A DNA stretch of 64,000 nt from Fen-1231 sp035286465 (GTDB taxonomy: Bacteria > Gemmatimonadota > Gemmatimonadetes > Gemmatimonadales > Gemmatimonadaceae): contig DATEDF010000127.1 of assembly GCA_035286465.1 (NCBI GenBank), forward strand, positions 56,976 through 120,975. The letters are read 5' to 3'. Each line of letters begins with the position of its first letter. Positions within the stretch are counted from its first letter, which is position 1. Positions 53,242-61,369 of this stretch are shown here, piece after piece. Under the pieces are notes generated by a model. That model made no database searches. It saw only the letters and a list, made by a program, of their open reading frames with translations, and was not told the origin of the DNA. The position numbers were made by a program, and so were the translations under genes.

Positions 53242-55302
53242 TTACGGCTTCTTCCGCAGCCGCTTCTGCGCGTCCTCCATCTTCTTCTTCAGGGCCTCCT
53301 GGAAGCGCTGACGCTGCTCCGGCGTCATCGCAGACGGATCGAGCGCCCCGCGCCCGCGTGTCGCGCCGGGAGTGGTCGGCGCCTCCGGCGGGTTCCCCGT
53401 GCGAGCGCCTCCGGGCGACGCGGGCTGCGGCGGCGTCGCCAGTTGCGTCCCCGGATGCGTCCCCGGTTGCGGCGGCGGCTGGGCCGCTCCGCCGCTCCCG
53501 CCGGCGGCGCCCGCGGCACCCCCGCCGGCCCCTCCGGCCCCGCCGCCGCGCTGTTGCTGCAGCTGAAACAGCCGTTGCTGCTGCGCCCGCCGTTGCGCGA
53601 GCTGCCGCGACATGAACACCACCTGCTGCGTGTCGCCCGCCACCAGTTCGATGCTGTAGTCGGCGGGGAAGAACTCCGTGCCGCCGCCCGCGACGCTCAC
53701 GATGTGGCGCCCGGGTTTCACTTCGATCACCGCCGGCGCCCGGACGGCGAGCGGCGCGCCGTCCACGAACACGGCGGGCGTGCCGCCCTGCGCCATCACG
53801 AAGAGGTGCGCGTGCAGTTCCTCGGCGGGCGGCGGCTTCGCGCCCTTCGCGGCCGCCTGCGCCGCCGCCAACTGCTCCAGCTTGTGCTCCGCCGCCAGTG
53901 CGATGCGCTTGGCGTCCTCGACTTCCCTCTGCAGCCGCTGATTCTCCTCGGCCTGCGCCCGTTGAGCGGCGGCGAGCGAATCCGCGTTCGCCGCGGCGGG
54001 CAGCGCAGCCTGCGACCTGAGCCTTCCGCGCTCGACGAAGATCACGCCGCCGAGGCCGCCGACGAGCAGGAGGAGCGCCGCCACGAGCCACGTGGAGCGA
54101 TGTGAGGCGGCGGGCACGGCGGGCGGCGGCGCGGGCCGGATCGCGCCTGCCGGCGCGCCGCTCCGCGTCCCCGTGCGCACGGTCCGCGGCGCGGGCGGCG
54201 GCGTCGCGGCCCTCGCGAGGCCGGGGAGCGGCGTCGTGGCCTTGGCCGCGGCCGGCGCGGACGCGGCGGGCCCGAGCGGGGCGCGCGACGCGGTCGCCGC
54301 GCGCGCATCGCCCTCGAGCGCGTGCACGAACGCCATCGCCGTCGGATGGCGCTCCCCCGGCTCCTTCGCCATCGCGCGCCAGATGGCGTCGGTGACGTGC
54401 GAGGGGAGGTCCTGCCGGAAGGAGATGATGTCGGGTGGGTCCTCCGCGAGGTGCATGCGGAGAAGCTCCTGCATGGACGCGTCGGCGAAGGGACGCTTCC
54501 CGGAGAGCAGCTCGAAGCCGAGGACGCCGAGCGCGTACTGGTCGGCGCGGCCGTCCACCTTCTCGCCACGCCACTGTTCGGGACTCATGTACGCGGGCGA
54601 GCCGACGACGCCGGTCCCGGTCGCGGTCGTGGTGGCGCCGGCGGCGTCGCCGCCGAACGCGCGCGCGATGCCGAAGTCCGCCACCAGCGCGTGGCCGCTG
54701 TCGCCGATCAGGATGTTCGCCGGCTTGATGTCGCGGTGCACCACCCCGTTCGCGTGCGCGTAGTCGAGCGCGGAGGCCACGTCCCGGAGAATGTTGAGCG
54801 CGTGCGCGACGTCGAGCCCGCGCCCCGGCGTGATCATCTGCTCGACGCTCCCCCCCTTCACCATCCGCATCGTGTAGAACGCGACGCCGTTGCGCTGCCC
54901 GACGGAGAAGATCGGCACGATGTTCGGATGGTCGAGCTTTGCCGCGAGCTTCGCCTCGCGCTCGAACCGCGCGTACGCCTCGGGGTTCAGGATCGGATCG
55001 AAGGCGAGCACCTTGAGGGCGACGTCGCGGTCCAGCGCCTTCTCGCGCGCGCGGAAGACGATCCCCATCCCGCCGCGGCCGAGCAGCTCGCCCAGCACGA
55101 ACGCGTCGCCGATGGCGTCCTGCAGCTTGGAGCGCACGCGCTCGGCGCGCGAGCTGTCGGGTCCGCCGGCCGTGATCACCGCGCCGCAGGCGCCGCAGGT
55201 GGTCGTGAGCGCGTCGAGGACGACGCCGCACTGCGGGCAGATCGTCGCCGCGCCGACCGGCGTGGTGACAGCTTCGTGCGATTGGCGCGCGTCGTCGCTC
55301 AT
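53242..55302 (-). CDS. Zinc-ribbon Ser/Thr protein kinase with PEGA domain
   Basis: A 686-residue transmembrane kinase. A zinc ribbon uses Cys22, Cys25, Cys36 and Cys39. The kinase domain (about residues 60-325) has LLGRGGMGIVFRAREKALDR, RDVALKVLAF, VVHRDIKPANILIG, VADFGIARAFGG and GSPAYMSPEQWRGEKVD. After a Pro/Ala linker comes a transmembrane helix (about 415-436), a coiled coil (about 450-500) and a PEGA-type domain (PAVFVDGAPLAVRAPAVIEV, PGRHIVSVAGGG). The rest is Gln/Gly/Pro rich with a basic tail ending RKKP. The PEGA domain would lie in the periplasm, where such domains bind glycans or other proteins. Confidence 0.87.
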   Translation of the reverse strand: MSDDARQSHEAVTTPVGAATICPQCGVVLDALTTTCGACGAVITAGGPDSSRAERVRSKLQDAIGDAFVLGELLGRGGMGIVFRAREKALDRDVALKVLAFDPILNPEAYARFEREAKLAAKLDHPNIVPIFSVGQRNGVAFYTMRMVKGGSVEQMITPGRGLDVAHALNILRDVASALDYAHANGVVHRDIKPANILIGDSGHALVADFGIARAFGGDAAGATTTATGTGVVGSPAYMSPEQWRGEKVDGRADQYALGVLGFELLSGKRPFADASMQELLRMHLAEDPPDIISFRQDLPSHVTDAIWRAMAKEPGERHPTAMAFVHALEGDARAATASRAPLGPAASAPAAAKATTPLPGLARAATPPPAPRTVRTGTRSGAPAGAIRPAPPPAVPAASHRSTWLVAALLLLVGGLGGVIFVERGRLRSQAALPAAANADSLAAAQRAQAEENQRLQREVEDAKRIALAAEHKLEQLAAAQAAAKGAKPPPAEELHAHLFVMAQGGTPAVFVDGAPLAVRAPAVIEVKPGRHIVSVAGGGTEFFPADYSIELVAGDTQQVVFMSRQLAQRRAQQQRLFQLQQQRGGGAGGAGGGAAGAAGGSGGAAQPPPQPGTHPGTQLATPPQPASPGGARTGNPPEAPTTPGATRGRGALDPSAMTPEQRQRFQEALKKKMEDAQKRLRKKP

Positions 55303-55305
55303 GCG

Positions 55306-55725
55306 CTACTGGCTCTTCTTCACGGCCTCGCGCGCGCGCTCGCGCTCGCCCCAGGTCGGAACGAGCACCTTCCCCGCCGCGATGCACTTCGTGTCGGGCG
55401 CGGTGGACGACGGGCCGCCCATCGGCAGCCACGCCATGATGCACCTGAGCACGGCGTCGGAGTCCTCCTGGGACCAGCCGAACGCCGCGCCCGCGAGCGC
55501 CGGCGCCGCGACCGAGGGCCGCGGCGAGACCATCACCGGTGCGGTCGCCGCGGCGCCCGCTCCGGCGAGCGCGGCGGCCACCGCCGCGTGGGCTTCCTGC
55601 ACGAGATGCCCGGTGCGCACCTTCGCCGTCGCCTGGCGCATCTCGCCACGATAGAGCGCGTGCACCGCCGCCTCAACGTCCTTCGCGAGCCGGTCGAGTA
55701 TCGGATCAATCGCGTTCGCGTCCAT
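55306..55725 (-). CDS. Hypothetical protein upstream of the PEGA kinase
   Basis: A 139-residue soluble protein with no signal peptide. Residues 1-70 are helical (MDANAIDPILDRLAKDVEAA, LVQEAHAAVAAALAGAG) and the C-terminal part has a C.......W pattern: RCIMAWLPMGG and KCIAAGKVLVPTWGERERA. Codon use and a 3-base gap to the kinase start make it a real gene and the first of the six-gene run. No family is recognised. Confidence 0.6.
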   Translation of the reverse strand: MDANAIDPILDRLAKDVEAAVHALYRGEMRQATAKVRTGHLVQEAHAAVAAALAGAGAAATAPVMVSPRPSVAAPALAGAAFGWSQEDSDAVLRCIMAWLPMGGPSSTAPDTKCIAAGKVLVPTWGERERAREAVKKSQ

Positions 55726-55824
55726 CTGCCGCTCCGTCGAAGCTGCCGTGTTCTCTAAAGTTGCGCGCCAGACCGCGACACGCAAACTTCCACGTCTTCT
55801 TTCCCACTCACGCGGAGCAGTTCC

Positions 55825-56412
55825 ATGCTGCATCGAAACGTGACACTCACGGTCGCCGCGCTCGTGACTGCCGCGGTGCTCGTCGCGGTCGTCTCGGCTC
55901 GCGCCCTCGCGCAGGAGGGCGGGCCCAAGGTTGGCGACGTCGCGCCGGACTTCTCGCTCAGGGGCTCGACGAAGGACGGTCTCCGCACGCAGCCGATTCA
56001 CCTCGCGGACTTCCGCGGCCAGACCGTCGTGCTCGCGTTCTTCCCGAAGGCGCGCACCAAGGGCTGAACGGTGCAAATGGAGGCGTACCGTGATCAGTAC
56101 GCCAAGCTCTTCAACGGCGGGAAAGACGTGGCGGTGATCGGCATCAGCGCCGATGACGACACGGTGCAGTTCAACTGGGCGAAGGAGAAGGGATTCCCGG
56201 TGTATTTCGCCAGCGACCCCGACAAGGTCGCCGGCACCGCGTATGACGTGAACTATCCGGCGGTGAACGCGCGCCGGCGCGTGGTCTTCGTGATCGGGCC
56301 CGACGGCAAGGTGGCGCACGTGATGCGCCCATTCCGCGAGCTGACGGACACGGCGTACGTCGAGTTGGGAGACGCGGTGGCAAGGGCGATGAAGGGGGCG
56401 GGCAAGCCGTAG
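55825..56412 (+). CDS. Exported peroxiredoxin with selenocysteine encoded by UGA
   Basis: A 195-residue AhpC/TSA-family peroxidase if the in-frame TGA at 56065-56067 is read through as residue 81. The N-terminus is a signal peptide (MLHRNVTLTVAALVTAAVLV, cleavage near ALAQE); then KVGDVAPDFSL, FRGQTVVLAFFPKA, and RTKG followed by the UGA and TVQMEAYRDQYA, which is exactly where the peroxidatic Cys stands in the T-X-X-C motif. Strong family sequence continues in frame to FVIGPDGKVAHVMRPFREL. The protein contains no cysteine at all, so it would act as a 1-Sec peroxidase. A hairpin at the right distance follows the UGA. It is divergent from the kinase operon. A point mutation in TGC is the alternative. 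Confidence 0.8.
56082..56103 (+). promoter_or_regulatory. SECIS-like hairpin downstream of the UGA codon
   Basis: GGCGTAC pairs perfectly with GTACGCC around the 8-base loop CGTGATCA. The stem begins 14 bases after the UGA and the loop 21 bases after it; the second loop base is G. This fits the bacterial SECIS pattern (a short stem with a G in the first two loop positions, about 16-37 bases from the UGA), as I remember it. Found by eye, not folded. Confidence 0.7.
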
Positions 56413-56458
56413 CGCCGCCTCACTTCCAGCGCGCGCGGGCACCTGCGACTATTCACGC

Positions 56459-57370
56459 ATGCCCGCACGCGCTCCGGTCACCATCGGCCTGATTCAGGAC
56501 GCCGTCGAGGGCGAGCCGACGGCAGTGCTCGCGGCGACGATCACGCGGATCCGGGAGGCAGCCGCGCAGGGCGCGGAGATCATCTGCCTCAAGGAGCTCT
56601 TCAACGCGCCCTACTTCTGCAAATCGCTGAAGCAGGAGTACTTCAATCTGGCGGAGCCGATCCCCGGTCCCACGACCGACGCGCTCGGAGTGCTCGCCGC
56701 GGAACTCGGCGTGGTGCTCGTCGTGCCGATGTACGAGCGCGAGGCGGCGGGGGTCTACCGCAATTCGGCCGCGGTCATTGACGCCGACGGCGCGTTGCTC
56801 GGCGTGTACCGCAAGATGCACCTCCCCCACGACCCGCTCTTCGAGGAGAAGTACTACTTCGCGCCCGGCGACGCCGTGAGCGACGGCCCGGGCACCGCGA
56901 GCGGCTTCAAGGCGTGGAAGACGCGCCACGCGACGATCGGCGTCCTGATCTGCTGGGACCAGTGGTATCCCGAGGCGGCGCGCATCACGTCGCTGCTGGG
57001 CGCCGAGATTCTGTTCTTCCCGACGGCCATCGGATGGCATCCCGCGGAGAAGGCGGAGTGGGGCGCGGCGCAGGTGGACGCGTGGCGCACGGCACAGCGC
57101 GCGCACGCCATCGCCAACGGCGTCTTCGTCGCGGTGCCCAATCGCGTGGGCTTCGAGCCGGAGCCCGGGACGCACGGCCTCGAGTTCTTCGGCCGCTCGT
57201 TCGTGTGCGATCCCTTCGGCCGGCCGGTGGCGGAGGCCGAGGGCGCGCCGGCGATCCTCGTGGCGCGCTGCGACCTCGAGCTGATCGAGAGCACGCGCCG
57301 CGCCTGGCCGTTCCTGCGCGACCGGCGCATTGACGCCTACGGCCCGATCCTCAACCGATGGCTGGGGTGA
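56459..57370 (+). CDS. aguB: N-carbamoylputrescine amidase
   Basis: A 303-residue nitrilase-superfamily enzyme that hydrolyses N-carbamoylputrescine to putrescine, CO2 and ammonia. The catalytic triad is visible: Glu in CLKELFNAPYF, Lys in YRKMHLPHDPLFEEKYYF and Cys in LICWDQWYPEAARI. FFPTAIGWHPAE and GLEFFGRSFVCDP are typical of the AguB subgroup. It starts the run aguB-aguA, and its last residues overlap the aguA start. Together they convert agmatine to putrescine. Confidence 0.93.
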   Translation: MPARAPVTIGLIQDAVEGEPTAVLAATITRIREAAAQGAEIICLKELFNAPYFCKSLKQEYFNLAEPIPGPTTDALGVLAAELGVVLVVPMYEREAAGVYRNSAAVIDADGALLGVYRKMHLPHDPLFEEKYYFAPGDAVSDGPGTASGFKAWKTRHATIGVLICWDQWYPEAARITSLLGAEILFFPTAIGWHPAEKAEWGAAQVDAWRTAQRAHAIANGVFVAVPNRVGFEPEPGTHGLEFFGRSFVCDPFGRPVAEAEGAPAILVARCDLELIESTRRAWPFLRDRRIDAYGPILNRWLG

Positions 57371-58536
57371 CGCGCGGCGCGCGCGGCGCCGCTCGCGCCA
57401 GCGTTCGCACCAGCGTTCGCGCCAGCGTTCGCGCCAGCGACGCGCGGCGCGCCTCGAGCGCCCGCGCGCCGCGCGGCCGGCGATGGCCCGCGGAATGGGA
57501 GCCGCACGAGGCCACCTGGATCGCGTGGCCGCACCACGAGCCCGACTGGCCGGGAAAGCTCGACGCCGTGCGCTGGGCCTGGGCCGAGATCGTGCGGGTG
57601 CTCCACCGGCACGAGCGCGTGGAGATCCTCTGCCAGGATGAGCGCGTGCGCGACGACGCGTGGCACCGCCTCCAGTCGCACGGCGTGAAGCAGTCGCGCT
57701 ATCGCCTGCACCTCTGCCCCACTGACCGCGTCTGGCTGCGCGACTCCGCGCCCACCGCCGTGCGGGGGCCCGGCCGCCGCGTGGAATGGGTGAACTGGGG
57801 GTTCAACGCCTGGGCCAAGTACGAGAACTACGCGCACGACGCCCGCGTGGGCGCCTTCCTCGCGCGCGTGACCGGGCTCCCGCGGCACGAACCGGCGCGC
57901 CCCGACGGGAAGGGGCGGCTGGTCCTCGAGGGCGGCGGCCTCGACACCGACGGCCGCGGCACGCTCCTCGTGACCGAGGAGTGGCTCCTCTCGGAGGCGC
58001 AGGTTCGCAATCCCGGGCTGGACCGGGACGGCTACGAGCGCGCCCTTCGCGACGCGCTCGGTGTCACCAGGACCATCTGGCTCGGCCAGGGATGTGCCGG
58101 CGACGACACGCACGGGCACGTGGACGACGTCGCGCGCTTCGTCGCACCGGGCGTGGTCGTGCTCGCGCACGAGGAGGATCCGGCCGAGGAGAATCACCGA
58201 CGGTCGCTCGACAACCTCCGGCGATTGAAGGGCGCGACCGACGCGCGCGGCGCGCCGATTCGCGTGCTGACGCTCCCGTTTCCGCGCCCCGTCACGATGG
58301 ACGGCGAGCGCCTCCCCGCGAGTTACGCAAACTTCTACATCGCGAACGGCGTGGTCCTCGTCCCCACCTTCAACGACCCGAACGACCGCGCCGCCCTCGC
58401 CACGCTGGCCAGGCTCATGCCCCGGCACGAGGTCGTGGGGATCCACGCGGTGGATCTCGTCTGGGGCCTCGGCACGCTGCACTGCCTCACGCAGCAGCAG
58501 CCCGCGATGCACATTGGGAGAGGCCGCGCGCCGTGA
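57358..58536 (+). CDS. aguA: Agmatine deiminase
   Basis: A 392-residue peptidyl-arginine-deiminase-family enzyme converting agmatine to N-carbamoylputrescine. Conserved blocks: PAEWEPHEATWIAWPHHEPD, DRVWLRDSAPT, VLEGGGLDTDGRGTLLVTEE, GDDTHGHVDDVARF (catalytic His/Asp) and the terminal GLGTLHCLTQQQP with the nucleophile Cys. The N-terminal 40 residues are a repeat-rich extension (see 57401-57436). The start is either the ATG at 57358 or a GTG at 57367, which would give the GTGA overlap common in this genome. Confidence 0.93.
   Translation: MAGVTRGARGAARASVRTSVRASVRASDARRASSARAPRGRRWPAEWEPHEATWIAWPHHEPDWPGKLDAVRWAWAEIVRVLHRHERVEILCQDERVRDDAWHRLQSHGVKQSRYRLHLCPTDRVWLRDSAPTAVRGPGRRVEWVNWGFNAWAKYENYAHDARVGAFLARVTGLPRHEPARPDGKGRLVLEGGGLDTDGRGTLLVTEEWLLSEAQVRNPGLDRDGYERALRDALGVTRTIWLGQGCAGDDTHGHVDDVARFVAPGVVVLAHEEDPAEENHRRSLDNLRRLKGATDARGAPIRVLTLPFPRPVTMDGERLPASYANFYIANGVVLVPTFNDPNDRAALATLARLMPRHEVVGIHAVDLVWGLGTLHCLTQQQPAMHIGRGRAP
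57401..57436 (+). repeat. 12-base tandem repeat in the aguA leader
   Basis: Three units GCGTTCGCACCA, GCGTTCGCGCCA and GCGTTCGCGCCA encode the Ser-Val-Arg-Ala/Thr repeats of the AguA N-terminal extension, ahead of the conserved core. A 12-base unit keeps the frame. Confidence 0.75.
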
Positions 58537-59663
58537 GCGCCGGTCGCGTTCGCCGCTCCGCGGCACCTCCCGGTCTCGCCGTGAACCTCCGCGTCGTCCT
58601 GCTGTCCCTCGGCCTGGCGGCCTGCTCGTCAGGCCCGTCGCCGTACACCATCGCCGCGGCGGGGCCGTGGCAGCTGACCAGCGGGCGCAACACGCGGCTC
58701 GGCATCGCGCTCGCGGCGAAAGAGATCAACGACGCCGGCGGCATCAACGGACACCCGCTGATCGTCAGGGAAGCCGACGACCAGGCCGACGGCGCCCGCG
58801 CCGCGGCGGTCGCGCAGCAGCTCGCGGACGATCCCGCGATCGCGGCCGTCGTCGGCCACGTGACGTCCGCGGCGATGGTCGCCGCGGCGCGGATCTACGA
58901 CGGGCGCCTCGCGGCCGTGGCCACGGCCGCCAGCGCACCCGAGTTGAGCGGAATCTCGCGCTGGGCGTTCCGGATCATCGCAAGCGACTCGGTAACCGGC
59001 GCGGCGATGGCGAAGTTCGCCGCGCAGACGGGCCACCGGCGCGCCGCGATCCTCTACGAGAACGACAGCCACGGACGCGGCCTCGCCGACGCGTTTCGCC
59101 GGAGCTTCCCGGGAGAGATCGTGAACACCGACCCGATCGCCGCCGACGGGCGGCACGCCGAGATCTTCGTGTCCTGGCTCAGGCAGGGGCAGCCCGATCT
59201 CGTCTTCGTCGCCGGGCTGGAAGCATCGGGTGTTGCGCTCCTGACGGAGGCGAAGCGGCAGGGGGTCCGCGCCGACTTCATGGGAGGCGCCGGCTGGACG
59301 CCTCTCGCGCAGCACGCGGACGTCGCCGAAGGCGCGTACGTCGGTGCGCCCTTCACGAGCGCGGACCGGCGCCCCTCGGCGCAGCGGTTCGTCACGGCGT
59401 TCAAGGCGGCGAACCGGGGGCTGGAGCCGGACGGCAACGCGGCGCTGGGGTACGACGCGACGAAGCTCCTGGCCGCGGCGCTCGGCGCCGTCGGTGAGGA
59501 CCGCGCGCGGATCCGCGACTGGCTCGCCGGCCTGACGAGCGACTTCGCCGGCGTCACGGGGCCGATCCGCTTCCTTCCGACGGGCGATCCCGCCGGCGGG
59601 GGGATCATCATGACGCGCGTGCGAAGGGACGGGATGCTGGGTCTCGCGGACGGCACGCCGTGA
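58533..59663 (+). CDS. Leu/Ile/Val-type periplasmic substrate-binding lipoprotein
   Basis: A 376-residue protein of the peripla_BP_6 group. The lipobox LGLAAC marks lipidation of Cys about 30 residues from the GTG start. A nearer GTG at 58581 gives a shorter leader and is an alternative. Both lobes are visible: TRLGIALAAKEINDAGGING, VVGHVTSAAMVAAARIYDGR, GHRRAAILYENDSHGRGLAD, DLVFVAGLEASGVALLTEAK. No ABC permease or ATPase follows; the next gene, overlapping by four bases, is a methyl-accepting protein. It probably serves as a ligand-binding component for chemotaxis rather than for uptake. Confidence 0.83.
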   Translation: MSAGRVRRSAAPPGLAVNLRVVLLSLGLAACSSGPSPYTIAAAGPWQLTSGRNTRLGIALAAKEINDAGGINGHPLIVREADDQADGARAAAVAQQLADDPAIAAVVGHVTSAAMVAAARIYDGRLAAVATAASAPELSGISRWAFRIIASDSVTGAAMAKFAAQTGHRRAAILYENDSHGRGLADAFRRSFPGEIVNTDPIAADGRHAEIFVSWLRQGQPDLVFVAGLEASGVALLTEAKRQGVRADFMGGAGWTPLAQHADVAEGAYVGAPFTSADRRPSAQRFVTAFKAANRGLEPDGNAALGYDATKLLAAALGAVGEDRARIRDWLAGLTSDFAGVTGPIRFLPTGDPAGGGIIMTRVRRDGMLGLADGTP

Positions 59664-61369
59664 GCCCGTTGCCGCTCGTGCCCGGCACCATCCGGCTCCG
59701 GCTGCTCGCCGGATTCGGGACGGTGATCGCCCTCCTCGCGGTGGGGGGCCTCGTGGGCCGGGCGTCGCTGAAGTCCATCTCCGAGCAGATCGCGACCTCG
59801 CTCGCGTCGGCCCGGCAGGAGGCGCAGCTCACCACCGGGATCATCGCGAACGTCGCGCAGGAACTCGCCGCGGGCGAGCGCTATCGGGAGCGGCGGGACA
59901 CCGCGAGCGAGACGTCGTTCCGCCTCCACGGCTGGGCGGCGCACCGCGCGCAGCAGCAGCTTGCCGCGGGCACGGGGATGGACGCCGAGGACCTCGCGCT
60001 CATTTTCTCGACGGACCAGCGCCTCGCCGCGCTCGAGATCGCGCTCGCCGTCGCGCACCGGCTCCGGGACCTGAGGCGTGACACGGAGTCCGTCGTGGCC
60101 GCGGAGTCGGCGCGGCTGATCGAAGCCGAGCTCCTCTCCGACGTGCAGCAGCTCGGCGCGCGGCGCGCCCGCCGGATGGAGGCGACCTCGCGGGCGCTGC
60201 GCGAGGAGGCCGATCGGCGCTCGGGCATCGTCATCGCGGCGATCGGCGCGGCGATCCTGCTCGGCGTGGGCATCGTGACCAGCACGGTGCGCTCGATCGT
60301 GACGCCGCTCTCGGAGCTGCGCTCGCACGCCCAGGCACTGAGCGCCGGGCGGCTCGACGCGCGCACGGGCGGCGCGATGCCCGGCGAGTTCCGCGACCTC
60401 GCCGCGGCGATGAACAGCACCGCGGACTCCCTCTCGCGGGTCGTCGCGGTCGCGACCGAAACAGCCGGCGACGTGAGTACCTCGGCGCACCAGCTCGTCT
60501 CGGCGGCGGATCAGATCTCGCTGGCCGCGGGGCAGACCGCGACGGCGATGTCGGAGGTCACCGAGGGCGCCGAGCGGCAGGTGAGCGCGCTCCGCTCGGT
60601 GGACGACGCGCTCCACGTGATGCGCACGCGCGCCGACGCCGTCCGCACCGGCGCGAGCCAGGTGCGCGAGCTGGCCGAAGGGATCGAGCGCTCCGCGCGT
60701 GAGAAGCGCGCGGAGATTGATCAGGCGCTGGGCATCCTCACGGAAGTGCGCGCGAGCGTGGAGCACGCGTCGCGCGAGGTGCGCGAACTCAACGAGACCG
60801 CGGAAAGCATCAACCGGTTCGTCGCCATCGTGAGCCGCATCGCCGAGCAGACGAACCTCCTCGCGCTGAACGCCGCCATCGAGGCCGCGCGCGCGGGTGC
60901 CGCGGGGCGTGGATTCGCCGTGGTCGCCGACGAGGTGCGCAAGCTCGCCGAGCAGGCGCAGACGGCGGCGGACGACGTGGTGGCGCTCACCGCCGTGGTG
61001 ACCGCGCGCGTCGGGAGCACCACGCAGGCGATGCAGACCGGCGCGTCGCGCGTGGGCGAGATCGAGCGCCTCTCGCGCGACATTGACGCGGCGCTCTCGA
61101 CGATCACCGACGCCGCGGAGCGCACGCTGGTGGCGGCGGGCGACGTGACCGTCGCGGCGGACGAGAACGTGAACGCGGTGCTCGGCGCGAGCGAGGGGAT
61201 CGCGCAGGCCGCGCGCACGGCGGAGAGCCACGCCGCCGCGGCCGAGGAAGTGAGCGCGTCCACGCAGGAGCAGAGCGCGGCGTGCGAGCAGATGAGTGCG
61301 GCCGCGACGTCGCTCCTCCAGGGGGCGAGCCGGCTCAAGGAAATCGTGTCGGGGCTCCGGACGAAATGA
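59660..61369 (+). CDS. Methyl-accepting chemotaxis protein
   Basis: A 569-residue receptor. Two transmembrane helices (about residues 13-33 and 190-212) enclose a helical periplasmic domain of about 155 residues. A HAMP domain follows (VRSIVTPLSELRSHAQALSA). The signalling hairpin tip is IAEQTNLLALNAAIEAARAG at about 395 and continues GRGFAVVADEVRKLAEQ; the distal bundle ends near AEEVSASTQEQSAACEQMSA. The GTG start overlaps the stop of the binding-lipoprotein gene, suggesting a functional pair. It overlaps queC by four bases at the other end. No che genes are in the window. Confidence 0.93.
   Translation: MSPLPLVPGTIRLRLLAGFGTVIALLAVGGLVGRASLKSISEQIATSLASARQEAQLTTGIIANVAQELAAGERYRERRDTASETSFRLHGWAAHRAQQQLAAGTGMDAEDLALIFSTDQRLAALEIALAVAHRLRDLRRDTESVVAAESARLIEAELLSDVQQLGARRARRMEATSRALREEADRRSGIVIAAIGAAILLGVGIVTSTVRSIVTPLSELRSHAQALSAGRLDARTGGAMPGEFRDLAAAMNSTADSLSRVVAVATETAGDVSTSAHQLVSAADQISLAAGQTATAMSEVTEGAERQVSALRSVDDALHVMRTRADAVRTGASQVRELAEGIERSAREKRAEIDQALGILTEVRASVEHASREVRELNETAESINRFVAIVSRIAEQTNLLALNAAIEAARAGAAGRGFAVVADEVRKLAEQAQTAADDVVALTAVVTARVGSTTQAMQTGASRVGEIERLSRDIDAALSTITDAAERTLVAAGDVTVAADENVNAVLGASEGIAQAARTAESHAAAAEEVSASTQEQSAACEQMSAAATSLLQGASRLKEIVSGLRTK

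Noticed and set aside
55825..56067. Peroxiredoxin as a plain nonsense-mutated pseudogene
   Set aside because: There is no frameshift or other decay, the stop is UGA and not UAA or UAG, it falls exactly on the active-site residue, and a SECIS-like hairpin follows. It remains the main alternative.
56071..56412. A separate gene beginning after the UGA of the peroxiredoxin
   Set aside because: The only start codon is a GTG four bases after the stop with no ribosome-binding site, and the product would be half of a peroxiredoxin without its active site. Readthrough of UGA as selenocysteine explains the data better.
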